From CAYTGG01 sp964581415 (GTDB taxonomy: Archaea > Nanobdellota > Nanobdellia > Pacearchaeales > GW2011-AR1), in NCBI GenBank assembly GCA_964581415.1, contig CAZOOJ010000011.1, positions 1-16,918 of the forward strand: a stretch of 16,918 bases of DNA, written 5' to 3'. Below, piece by piece: positions 1 to 6,243 of this stretch. Each line of letters opens with the position of its first letter. Positions within the stretch are counted from its first letter, which is position 1. A model generated the notes under the pieces. The model did no database searches and had not been told where the DNA came from. It saw only the letters and a program-made list of their open reading frames with translations. Both the position numbers and the translations under genes were made by a program.

Positions 1-66
1 ATATTTGAATAAATAAAATAATTCTTCTGTTAATAGCTCTTATTAGTTCTATAAATCATTTCCAAA

Positions 67-78
67 ACCTTTAAAAAG
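67..78 (+). promoter_or_regulatory. TATA box of the RRM gene
   Basis: The sequence acctttaaaaag is a good archaeal TATA element. A start of transcription about 25 nt downstream would fall near position 98, giving a leader of about 60 nt before the ATG. That is long for this window, where most first genes appear leaderless. The assignment is by motif only. Confidence 0.45.
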
Positions 79-159
79 AATTTCAAATTCTACATAATAC
101 TGTTAGATAGGTAAGAAATTTCGAGCTGATTCTGATAGATATAAATGTAAGGAGAAAAA

Positions 160-423
160 ATGAAAATTTACGTAGGTAATTTACCGTTTAGTATTGAAGA
201 AGGAAAGTTGAAAGAACTTTTTTCATCATTTGGTGAAATTGAAGAAGCTACTTTAATTAAGGATAGATTTTCTGGTAGATCAAAGGGATTTGGTTTTGTA
301 ACTTTCAAAGATGATGAAAGTGCAAAAAAAGCGATTTCTGAAATGGATGATAAGGAAATTGAAGGCAGAAAGTTAAGAGTTAATGAAGCGAAACCGATGA
401 ATTCAGATAGAACAAAACATTAA
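160..423 (+). CDS. Stand-alone RRM-domain RNA-binding protein
   Basis: This 87-residue protein is a single RNA recognition motif (RRM) with almost nothing else. RNP2 is IYVGNL at residues 3-8 and RNP1 is KGFGFVTF at about 42-49; the beta1-alpha1-beta2-beta3-alpha2-beta4 order (ending LRVNEAKP) is complete. The aromatic residues that stack on RNA bases (Y4, F44, F46) are present. Single-RRM proteins of this size are known in bacteria (Rbp family) and in some DPANN archaea, where they are thought to bind single-stranded RNA; the target here is unknown. The start is supported by taaggag seven bases before the ATG. The short tail after residue 78 is polar. The gene stands alone, converging on the minus-strand block beyond it, and has a long leader that may allow post-transcriptional control (inference). 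Confidence 0.93.
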   Translation: MKIYVGNLPFSIEEGKLKELFSSFGEIEEATLIKDRFSGRSKGFGFVTFKDDESAKKAISEMDDKEIEGRKLRVNEAKPMNSDRTKH

Positions 424-477
424 ACAGATTCTGATAAAGAAAAAGTTTAAGAAAAGAACTTGTTTAAATAAAATTTA

Positions 478-492
478 TTTTTTAATTTTTTT
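478..492 (+). terminator. U-rich transcription terminator after the RRM gene
   Basis: Two T runs (six and seven T, separated by AA) lie about 55 nt after the RRM stop codon. Archaeal RNA polymerase stops at such U tracts without needing a hairpin. Assigned by sequence only. Confidence 0.45.
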
Positions 493-513
493 ATTTGAAA
501 AAGATATTGAAAA

Positions 514-632
514 ATTTATATATTTCTTTTTATTTAATTTTTATGAAAAAGCAATTAGTTTAATTTCTAATAGGAATTATCAGAGGAATTTCTCTGATAG
601 CGACATCCAGTTATAGAATAATAAAATAAGTA
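514..632 (+). other. Orphan promoter with mini-ORF or small RNA candidate
   Basis: A TATA-like tttatatat (514-522) is followed 25 nt later by an ATG at 543, the spacing of leaderless genes elsewhere in this window. The frame from that ATG is stopped after six codons (MKKQLV, then TAA at 561) but continues open for 21 more codons of hydrophobic character (FLIGIIRGISLIATSS and on) to a TAA. Within it is an 8-bp perfect hairpin, TATCAGAG/CTCTGATA with a 6-nt loop (578-599). It may be a small RNA, a six-codon peptide, or a tiny membrane peptide gene broken by a stop. None of these can be decided from sequence alone. Confidence 0.25.
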
Positions 633-645
633 TTAAAAATTATTA

Positions 646-1056
646 TCAAAAGAAAATAACCTTGATTCCCCAACCAATTAAAAAAAGCCAGATAAGAAAA
701 TATAAAAATTCTTTTTTGATAAAATCTTTTGTTATTAATTTTTTCTTAAGAAATTTTTTTGATTTTATTTTTTTAACAAATTCTCCAGTATAATCTATTA
801 TTCCTACTACAATAACTAAAGCTAAAAAAAGAGTCACAGCTAATATATCAATTATAGTCAATCCTGAATCAATTAAAATATAAAGAATACTTAATGCAAG
901 AACTAATGAAATTAATTTAATTAAAGAAGTTTTTGAATAAAATTTTTTTGAAAATTTTATATCTTTTCTTGGATTTAATGCAAAGATAGCAAATTTAAAG
1001 ATTATAAAAAGTATTGAGATTACAGCTAAGATTTCTAAAGTATCTAAAGTTTTCAT
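646..1056 (-). CDS. Four-helix membrane protein, unknown function
   Basis: I do not recognise this 136-residue protein. It has four clear hydrophobic stretches at about residues 8-28, 45-63, 66-87 and 116-135, with Lys-rich segments between them (29-44 and 89-114), so it should sit in the cytoplasmic membrane with its basic loops inside. It has no cysteines and no obvious catalytic motif. The start is supported by gagg five bases before the ATG and by a TATA-like aactttaaata (1088-1098, minus strand) that places transcription start about 10 nt before it. The gene lies 283 bp downstream of the P-type ATPase on the same strand but has its own promoter, so it is probably a separate unit. It converges on the RRM gene. 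Its reality rests on membrane topology, promoter and ribosome binding site, not on homology. Confidence 0.72.
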   Translation of the reverse strand: MKTLDTLEILAVISILFIIFKFAIFALNPRKDIKFSKKFYSKTSLIKLISLVLALSILYILIDSGLTIIDILAVTLFLALVIVVGIIDYTGEFVKKIKSKKFLKKKLITKDFIKKEFLYFLIWLFLIGWGIKVIFF

Positions 1057-1087
1057 TTTCCTCTTTTAATTGTATAAAAAATAAGAT

Positions 1088-1098
1088 TATTTAAAGTT
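1088..1098 (-). promoter_or_regulatory. TATA box of the four-helix membrane protein gene
   Basis: On the minus strand the sequence reads aactttaaata, centred about 36 nt before the ATG at 1056, giving a short leader of about 10 nt that carries the gagg ribosome binding site. Confidence 0.4.
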
Positions 1099-1339
1099 TA
1101 TGGAAAAAAACACAAGAATATTTACTATTTTTTATCATAAGACTCTGCCTATTAATGATAATTTCTACAGAATTTAATTCCTTAAAGAATAATTTCTCAA
1201 GAAATAGATTAATTCTATTTATAAATTCAGTATTAATTAATAACTTAGAAATAAAATAAGATGGCTTCTTTTAGAAGAATTTCTCAAAGCCTCTTTCTAT
1301 AAGCTGTTAACTTTATGTCAGATTTTTAACTGAAAGAAT

Positions 1340-3949
1340 TTATTTCTTTCTTATAAATTTTACAATTTCAAAGATAATCAATCCAGAAATCGCAAAAGGT
1401 AAGATAAATATCCATTCTTTTAATGTTAAAGGAACAACTCCAAAAATTTTATTTAAGAATGTATAAACTAATAAAAGATGCATTCCAATAGAGAATAAAA
1501 CAGCATAATTTAACCATTTATTTGAAAAAATATTGTTTTTAAAAACTGATTTATTTGAACGACAAGTATAAACAAAAAATAATTCAAATAAAATTGCTGT
1601 TGTTAAAACTAATGTTCTTATTAGTTCTATTGGAAGATTATTTCTAATTCCAATTAAAAAAATAATAAATTCTGTTACAAAAGCAAGTATTCCTCCAAGA
1701 ATTATAAATTTCCAGATATTGTCCAATAGACTTTTTTCTTTTCTAGGTTTTGTTTTCATAACACTTTCTTCCTTCTCAAAAACTAAACTTAAAGCTGGAA
1801 AAGAATCTGTAACGAGATTCATCCAAAGAATTTGTAGAGGCAATAAAGGCAGAGGTAATTTTAAAAATAAGGTGATAATGACTAAAAGTATCTCGCTGAA
1901 ATTAACTGCTAAAAAATATTTGGTAAATTTCTTTATATTATCATAGGTTTTTCTTCCCTGCTTAATTCCCTCAACAATTGATGCAAAATTATCATCAGTT
2001 AGGACTACATCAGAAATCTCTCTTGCAACATCACTTCCTCTTTTTCCCATAGAAATACCTATATCTGCAGATTTTAAAGCCAAAGAATCATTTATTCCAT
2101 CTCCTGTTATTGCAACAACTTCTAAATTATCTTGAAGAATTTTTGTTATTCTTAATTTCTGATTTGGAGAAGTTCTTGCAAATATTCCAATTCCATTTAT
2201 TTTCTCTTTTAATTCTTCATCATTCATTTTTATCAATTCTTTTTCTGTTATTGCTTTTCCCTCTATTCCCACTTGTTTTGCAATTGCCACAGCAGTTATC
2301 TTAGAATCTCCAGTTATCATCTTCACTTTTATTCCAGAATTCTTACATGATTCTATTGCATTCTTCACTTCTTTTCTAGGAGGATCAATCATTCCGACAA
2401 ATCCCAGAAAAGTTAAATCTTTCTCTTTAAATTTATTTTTAGAAGAAATATTTCTAAAAGCAAATGCCAAAACTCTCAATGCTTCTTTTTCCATTTTTCT
2501 AGATTGCTTTAAAATTTCTTTTTTTCTTTTATCTGATAAACTCTTAATTTTTCCATTAATTAATTCAGAATTGCAGATGCCTAAGATATTTTCAATTGCT
2601 CCTTTAGAATAGAGAGTATTAAATTTTCCATTATATCTTACTACTGACATCATTTTTCTTTTAGAATCAAATTCGAATTTTTTTATACTTGGTTCCTTTT
2701 CGATTAAGATTTTTTTGTTTAATCCTAAATCTAAAGAAGCTGAAACTAATGCTTTTTCAGTAGGATCTCCGATAATTTCATATTTATCTTTTATTATTTC
2801 AAATCGGGCATTGTTACAAAGAATTCCTGTTTTAAATAATTCGTAAATTCCTTTATTCTTTTTTATATCCACTATTTTATTTTTTTCGAAAATATCTTTT
2901 TCTTTTTTGATATAAAAAGAGTTATTTGTAAAAATTTTTTCAATAGTTAATTTTTCTTCAGTGATTGTTCCTGTTTTGTCTGAACAGATAACTGTAACAC
3001 TTCCTAAACTTTCAACTGCAGGAAGTCTTCGAATTATGACGTTTCTTTTTGACATTATAACAGAAGAGATAGCAAAAGAAATTGTAAGAACAGCTGGAAG
3101 TCCTTCTGGAATTGCTGAAACAGCTAGAGCTATTGAAACAAAAAACATCTTCATTAAATCAAAATGTTCTAAGACTCCAAGCAATATCACCATTCCCATT
3201 ATAGCCAAGATAATAATTCCGATCTGTTTAGAAAATTTGTCTAATCTCTTTTGCATAGGTGTTGTTGATATTTCTATTTCTTGAAGATTTTCTGCGATTT
3301 TGCCAAATTCAGTATCTTTTCCTATTGAAACTACTATAGCTTTCGAGCTTCCCTTTACTACTGAAGTCCCCATATAACCCATATTTTTTCTTTCAGCCAA
3401 AAAAGTATTTTCAGAAAGTTTTTTTGATTCTTTATCTACAGGTAAGCTCTCTCCAGTTAATATCGCTTCGTTTGTTTGTAAATTTTCAGATTCTATTATT
3501 CTGCAATCTGCATTAATTTTATCTCCAGAATTTAATAAAATCAAATCTCCTGGAACCAACTCTTCAGAAGGAATTATACTTTGCCTGCCTTCCCGAATTA
3601 CTCTAGATTTTGGAATCACTAATTTTCTTAATTTTTGAATTGCTTTTTCTGCTTTATATTGTTGGAAAAATCCAAGTCCTGCATTGAGAAAAACAATTGC
3701 ACCTATGATAAAACTGTCTATCTTATGTCCAATGAAAAATGAAACAATTGCAGCAATTAACAGGATATATATTAAAAAAGAATTAAATTGTTTAATTAAA
3801 ATTTTTAAAGGTCTTAATTTTTTCTTTTTTTTAATATTATTTTTTCCATATTTCTTTCTTCTTTTTTTAACTTCCTCCTGACTTAAGCCTTTTTCAGAAG
3901 TTTTTAAAGAAGAAAAAACCTCTTTTACATTTTTTGAAAACCAATCCAT
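1340..3949 (-). CDS. P2-type (calcium-pump-like) cation-transporting ATPase
   Basis: This 869-residue protein is a full-length P-type ATPase that couples ATP hydrolysis to cation export across the cytoplasmic membrane. Visible motifs are TGES (165-168, actuator domain), PEGLP (281-285, fourth helix of the transport domain), DKTGT with phosphorylated D324, KGA (449-451, nucleotide-binding domain), MITGD (544-548) and TGDGIND (615-621). Calcium-site residues of the SERCA family match well: E282 in helix M4, N683 and E686 (NFSE) in M5, and N711, T714 and D715 (NLVTD) in M6. This supports Ca2+ as substrate, though Mn2+ or other ions remain possible. The N-terminal cation-ATPase domain and four C-terminal helices are intact. 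A TATA element 26 bp upstream suggests a leaderless transcript; the 69-bp gap to the upstream membrane-protein gene also allows co-transcription. Confidence 0.96.
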   Translation of the reverse strand: MDWFSKNVKEVFSSLKTSEKGLSQEEVKKRRKKYGKNNIKKKKKLRPLKILIKQFNSFLIYILLIAAIVSFFIGHKIDSFIIGAIVFLNAGLGFFQQYKAEKAIQKLRKLVIPKSRVIREGRQSIIPSEELVPGDLILLNSGDKINADCRIIESENLQTNEAILTGESLPVDKESKKLSENTFLAERKNMGYMGTSVVKGSSKAIVVSIGKDTEFGKIAENLQEIEISTTPMQKRLDKFSKQIGIIILAIMGMVILLGVLEHFDLMKMFFVSIALAVSAIPEGLPAVLTISFAISSVIMSKRNVIIRRLPAVESLGSVTVICSDKTGTITEEKLTIEKIFTNNSFYIKKEKDIFEKNKIVDIKKNKGIYELFKTGILCNNARFEIIKDKYEIIGDPTEKALVSASLDLGLNKKILIEKEPSIKKFEFDSKRKMMSVVRYNGKFNTLYSKGAIENILGICNSELINGKIKSLSDKRKKEILKQSRKMEKEALRVLAFAFRNISSKNKFKEKDLTFLGFVGMIDPPRKEVKNAIESCKNSGIKVKMITGDSKITAVAIAKQVGIEGKAITEKELIKMNDEELKEKINGIGIFARTSPNQKLRITKILQDNLEVVAITGDGINDSLALKSADIGISMGKRGSDVAREISDVVLTDDNFASIVEGIKQGRKTYDNIKKFTKYFLAVNFSEILLVIITLFLKLPLPLLPLQILWMNLVTDSFPALSLVFEKEESVMKTKPRKEKSLLDNIWKFIILGGILAFVTEFIIFLIGIRNNLPIELIRTLVLTTAILFELFFVYTCRSNKSVFKNNIFSNKWLNYAVLFSIGMHLLLVYTFLNKIFGVVPLTLKEWIFILPFAISGLIIFEIVKFIRKK

Positions 3950-3970
3950 AAGAATAGACAGGATTTAGAG

Positions 3971-3980
3971 AATATAAATT
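3971..3980 (-). promoter_or_regulatory. TATA box of the P-type ATPase gene
   Basis: On the minus strand aatttatatt is centred 26 nt before the ATG at 3949, so transcription should start at or next to the start codon. Confidence 0.45.
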
Positions 3981-4018
3981 TTTTCAAAATTAATTTTATA
4001 TAAATTCTTTTTAATTTT

Positions 4019-4606
4019 TTAGAGAATACCTATAGCAATTAATATAGCTAAAATTATCAAACCTATTGAAGTTATTTCTTTTCTGTATTTTAATCTCATA
4101 AGTTTATCAGAAAAATAAATCATCATTAAAATTTCTAAAGAAACTGCTAAAAAAATGCCTATAATGATAAAAAGATTGTTTGTAATTTTACTTGCGAATA
4201 ATCCTGTATAAGCAATTGTATCATCAATAATTGTTGCAAAAGTTGCAAGAGAACCAATAAAAATCAATTTAAAAAATTTCTTTTTAGAAAATACTGGTTT
4301 ATAATGAACTAATTTTTTTTCAGTTTTTTTCTTTGGTTTTTCAAAAAAAACATTGAATTGTATAAAAATTGCAAGAAGAAAAATTAAACCTGCTGATATA
4401 TAATTTGAATAAGGGATTCTCTTTAAAATGGAACCAAATAAAAATGAAAAAATAATCATGAGAGTTACTATAAACAATGCTCCTAAAATAAATGCTAATT
4501 TTCCTTTTTTTGTTTTTGCAACATTAGTCATGATTGAAATTCTTGTTAACACATCAAAACCAGCAACTATTTTAACAAAAAATCCAGATAATAAAGACTT
4601 TAACAT
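4019..4606 (-). CDS. Polytopic membrane protein, possibly LysE/CadD-like transporter
   Basis: This 195-residue protein has about six hydrophobic segments (near 5-20, 34-60, 69-88, 112-130, 136-160 and 175-195) split by a Lys-rich loop at about 90-108. The halves look related: GFDVLTRISIMTNVA near residue 16 and ATFATIIDDTIAYTGLFA near 120 occupy equivalent helices. A two-repeat fold with an acidic pair (IDD) inside a helix is reminiscent of small cadmium-resistance/LysE-superfamily transporters, but the match is weak and I would not name a substrate. The start is favoured by a TATA element centred 25 nt upstream, shared with the divergent RNase P RNA gene. It precedes the calcium-pump-like ATPase by 69 bp on the same strand, so a joint role in ion handling is possible. 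Confidence 0.7.
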   Translation of the reverse strand: MLKSLLSGFFVKIVAGFDVLTRISIMTNVAKTKKGKLAFILGALFIVTLMIIFSFLFGSILKRIPYSNYISAGLIFLLAIFIQFNVFFEKPKKKTEKKLVHYKPVFSKKKFFKLIFIGSLATFATIIDDTIAYTGLFASKITNNLFIIIGIFLAVSLEILMMIYFSDKLMRLKYRKEITSIGLIILAILIAIGIL

Positions 4607-4624
4607 ATAAAAAAAGGAAAGAAA

Positions 4625-4636
4625 ACTTTTTAAAGT
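4625..4636. promoter_or_regulatory. Near-palindromic TATA box shared by divergent genes
   Basis: The element actttttaaagt reads as a TATA box in both directions (actttaaaaagt on the minus strand). Its centre lies 25 nt from the ATG at 4606 on one side and 25 nt from the first paired base of the RNase P RNA (4656) on the other. Motif and spacing are seen directly; dual use is inferred. Confidence 0.55.
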
Positions 4637-4655
4637 ATATCTCCGATTTCTTTTT

Positions 4656-5049
4656 ACAAGTCAGATAGTTAATTTTCGGAATTCAGGCATTAAATTGTCA
4701 GGAAATATCAATAATTTCCGAATTCTGAGGAAGGTCCGTCCACCAAATAAAAATCATTTCGTGAAAACGGAATTGCTGAAAGGCAAGGCAATGTTAAAGA
4801 AACGACACAGCTTGTTTGGAGTTATGATTCATGCGATGAACTAAGAAAAGCAAGAGATTCCGTGTAAATTCTACGAATTTCCGGGTCCTTCAAAACCTCG
4901 CTGCGCCTAAATGCAGAACACCTAAGAGTTTTGAAGTTGATGAAACGAGCATCCTGATTGGTGCAAGGCTTCGAGCTGCTAAGTGAAATGTTAACATGTT
5001 CGGTTCGTTTTAACGACGAACAACAGAAGATGGCCTATTTCTGGCTTGT
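4656..5049 (+). ncRNA. rnpB: RNase P RNA, archaeal type
   Basis: This is the catalytic RNA of ribonuclease P, which trims the 5' leader from tRNA precursors together with archaeal Rpp proteins. Conserved regions occur in the right order: GAGGAAGGTCCGTCC (CR-I, about 4728-4742), AAGAAACGACACAGC (CR-II/III, about 4797-4811), GGTGCAAGGC near 4960, and ACAGAAGATGGCC (CR-V, about 5022-5034). The ends are set by helix P1: ACAAGTCAGA (4656-4665) pairs over ten positions with TCTGGCTTGT (5040-5049), with one G-U pair. A hairpin GGAAAT/ATTTCC before CR-I fits P3. The predicted 5' end lies 25 nt after a TATA element and the 3' end runs into a U tract. The length, about 394 nt, suits a type A RNA. A tRNA gene lies 27 bp beyond, convergent. 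Confidence 0.95.
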
Positions 5050-5061
5050 TTTTTATTTTTT
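5049..5061 (+). terminator. U-tract terminator of RNase P RNA
   Basis: Two runs of six T separated by one A directly follow helix P1 of the RNase P RNA, as expected of an archaeal intrinsic terminator. Confidence 0.6.
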
Positions 5062-5076
5062 AGAGAATATTAAAAA

Positions 5077-5194
5077 TGGGAACGCCGGGATTCGAACCCG
5101 GGACACCATGATATCTAACGAAAGTCTGATATTCTGAAAAATCAGAGATTTTTCTTGTCTTCAGTCATGTGCTCTCCCCCTGAGCTACGTTCCC
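5077..5194 (-). tRNA. tRNA-Phe (GAA) with an intron
   Basis: On the minus strand the acceptor stem GGGAACG/CGTTCCC is perfect, with discriminator A and no encoded CCA. The D arm is GCTC/GAGC, the T arm CCGGG-TTCGAAT-CCCGG, and the anticodon stem CATGA/TCATG. The spliced anticodon loop reads CTGAAGA, so the anticodon is GAA (Phe), with G37 beside it as expected for a wyosine-family precursor. Removing the 46-nt intron leaves 72 nt. U54 and U55 are present, the sites modified by Cbf5 and TrmY-type enzymes. A run of five T just after the gene (5072-5076, TTTTT on the minus strand) can serve as terminator. A TATA-like aagtttaaaa near 5251-5260 (minus) could be its promoter, implying a 5' leader of some 30 nt for RNase P to remove. 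Confidence 0.95.
5113..5158 (-). other. tRNA-Phe intron at position 37/38, bulge-helix-bulge
   Basis: The 46-nt intron lies between G37 and A38, the canonical archaeal site. The splice junctions fit a strict bulge-helix-bulge: anticodon-loop CUGA pairs with UUAG near the intron 3' end (one G-U pair) as the 4-bp central helix, flanked by the 3-nt bulges AGA and AUA that contain the cuts. Inside the intron AAAAATC/GATTTTT forms a 7-bp stem with a 3-nt loop. It should be cut by the archaeal splicing endonuclease. One base of ambiguity is possible because A occurs on both sides. Confidence 0.85.
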
Positions 5195-5320
5195 ATAATC
5201 AAAGGGAGACTTAGACTCTGTTGTTCATAGAAAAAAGAATCTTATTTCTTTTTTAAACTTATTGAATATAATCTTATTATCATCTAAAAAGTTACTTAAA
5301 TGGAAAAGAATAATTCAAAA

Positions 5321-5331
5321 CATTTATAAAA
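5321..5331 (+). promoter_or_regulatory. TATA box deciding the start of the DUF4190-like gene
   Basis: The sequence catttataaaa is centred 26 nt before the ATG at 5352. Transcription would begin at about that ATG, which rules against the in-frame ATG at 5262 lying upstream of the TATA element. Confidence 0.5.
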
Positions 5332-5351
5332 ACAAAATAATTATCTTTATT

Positions 5352-5612
5352 ATGTCAATTAAAAAAGAGGAGTTAGATTTAGTAAATTATACTTTAGGAA
5401 TAATAAGCATAGTATTAGCATTTTTCCAGCCATTAGCAGGATTTATCTTTGGAGTTTTTGGATTTATAAAAAGTAAAGATTCAAAAACAGAATTAGGAAA
5501 AAAAGCAAAAAAATTTAATTTAATAGGACTAATTCTCAGTGCTGTTATTTTTGTTATTACAACTATTGTAACTATTAAATATCTCTCAACTGGAATTTTT
5601 CCAGTAGGTTAA
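5352..5612 (+). CDS. Small two-helix membrane protein, DUF4190-like
   Basis: The protein has 86 residues from the chosen start. Residues 13-37 (GIISIVLAFFQPLAGFIFGVFGF) and 55-75 are hydrophobic, separated by a lysine-rich polar loop (SKDSKTELGKKAKK). This pattern, helix with a Pro/Gly turn, short charged loop with a preserved GKK, then a second helix, resembles DUF4190-type membrane proteins; that is a resemblance in layout, not a firm assignment. An earlier in-frame ATG at 5262 would add 30 basic residues but sits before the TATA box, so 5352 is preferred. The gene ends one base before the next start codon, so it is almost certainly translated from the same mRNA as the pilin-like gene downstream. 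Function unknown; possibly a partner in surface-protein export or anchoring (inference). Confidence 0.72.
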   Translation: MSIKKEELDLVNYTLGIISIVLAFFQPLAGFIFGVFGFIKSKDSKTELGKKAKKFNLIGLILSAVIFVITTIVTIKYLSTGIFPVG

Positions 5613-5613
5613 A

Positions 5614-6186
5614 ATGATTTTATCTTCTAACAAAAAAGCAGCTATGGAGATGTCTGTAGGAACTATTGTTACTATTGTACTTATTGTAGCTTTTTTGATA
5701 GTTGGAATATATTTTATAAGTAAAATTAGAGAAACAGGTGAAAATGCAATAGAAGGAATTAATTCACAAATAATGAATAAAATAAATAGTTTATTTGCAG
5801 AAGATAGCACAAAAAAAATTATTGTTTATCCTCCAACAAGACAAATTAAAATTAAGAAAGGAACAGATAATTTAGGATTTGGCTTTGCTATTAGAAATAT
5901 TGAAAATGAACAAATATCTTTTTCTTATAGAGTTTCTGCTGAAGAAACAGATTGTGGTATGATTCTAACAGATGCTGAAGACTTAATTTCATTAGGAAAA
6001 AAAGAAAATAATCTTATGATTCCTCCAGCAACAGTTATGGATGATCCTGTTTTTGTGAGATTTAACATACCTGAATCAGCTCCTTCTTGCAGTATAAGAT
6101 ATTATGTAAATGTATACAAAGGAGCTCAAGGAGGAAATGTTTATGGAACTCCTGTGAGTGTTGACTTAGAGATTTTACCTGAATAA
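5614..6186 (+). CDS. Pilin-like secreted or membrane-anchored protein
   Basis: This 190-residue protein starts with a short basic segment (NKKAAMEMS) followed by one hydrophobic stretch at about residues 14-35 (VGTIVTIVLIVAFLIVGIYF) and then a hydrophilic domain. That layout matches archaeal class III signal peptides or archaellin/pilin-like N termini, in which the helix would form the filament core or anchor the protein. Whether a prepilin peptidase cleaves it cannot be told. The outer domain (about 60-190) looks beta-rich and contains two cysteines (in ETDCGM and APSCSI) that could form a disulphide. Proteins beginning with an AMEMSVGTIVTIVL-like segment are common in DPANN archaea. The gene directly follows the DUF4190-like gene with one base between. 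It has no ribosome binding site of its own, consistent with coupled translation. Confidence 0.8.
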   Translation: MILSSNKKAAMEMSVGTIVTIVLIVAFLIVGIYFISKIRETGENAIEGINSQIMNKINSLFAEDSTKKIIVYPPTRQIKIKKGTDNLGFGFAIRNIENEQISFSYRVSAEETDCGMILTDAEDLISLGKKENNLMIPPATVMDDPVFVRFNIPESAPSCSIRYYVNVYKGAQGGNVYGTPVSVDLEILPE

Positions 6187-6213
6187 TTTTATTATTAAGA
6201 TTCAAAGAGTTAT

Positions 6214-6224
6214 TTTTTTAAATA
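6214..6224 (+). promoter_or_regulatory. TATA box of cysS
   Basis: The sequence ttttttaaata is centred about 25 nt before the ATG at 6244, predicting a leaderless cysS transcript. Confidence 0.45.
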
Positions 6225-6243
6225 GTGTTTTCTAAAGATAAAT

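Noticed and set aside
2961..3284. Plus-strand open frame opposite the P-type ATPase
   Set aside because: It lies wholly within a conserved ATPase-coding region on the other strand, has no promoter or ribosome binding site, and its translation matches no known pattern. Other such antisense frames in the ATPase, cysS, rbcL and cbf5 genes were dropped for the same reason.
5262..5351. Upstream in-frame ATG that would lengthen the DUF4190-like protein by 30 residues
   Set aside because: It lies before the TATA element at 5321-5331, while the ATG at 5352 is 26 nt after it; the added residues are basic and unlike the rest.
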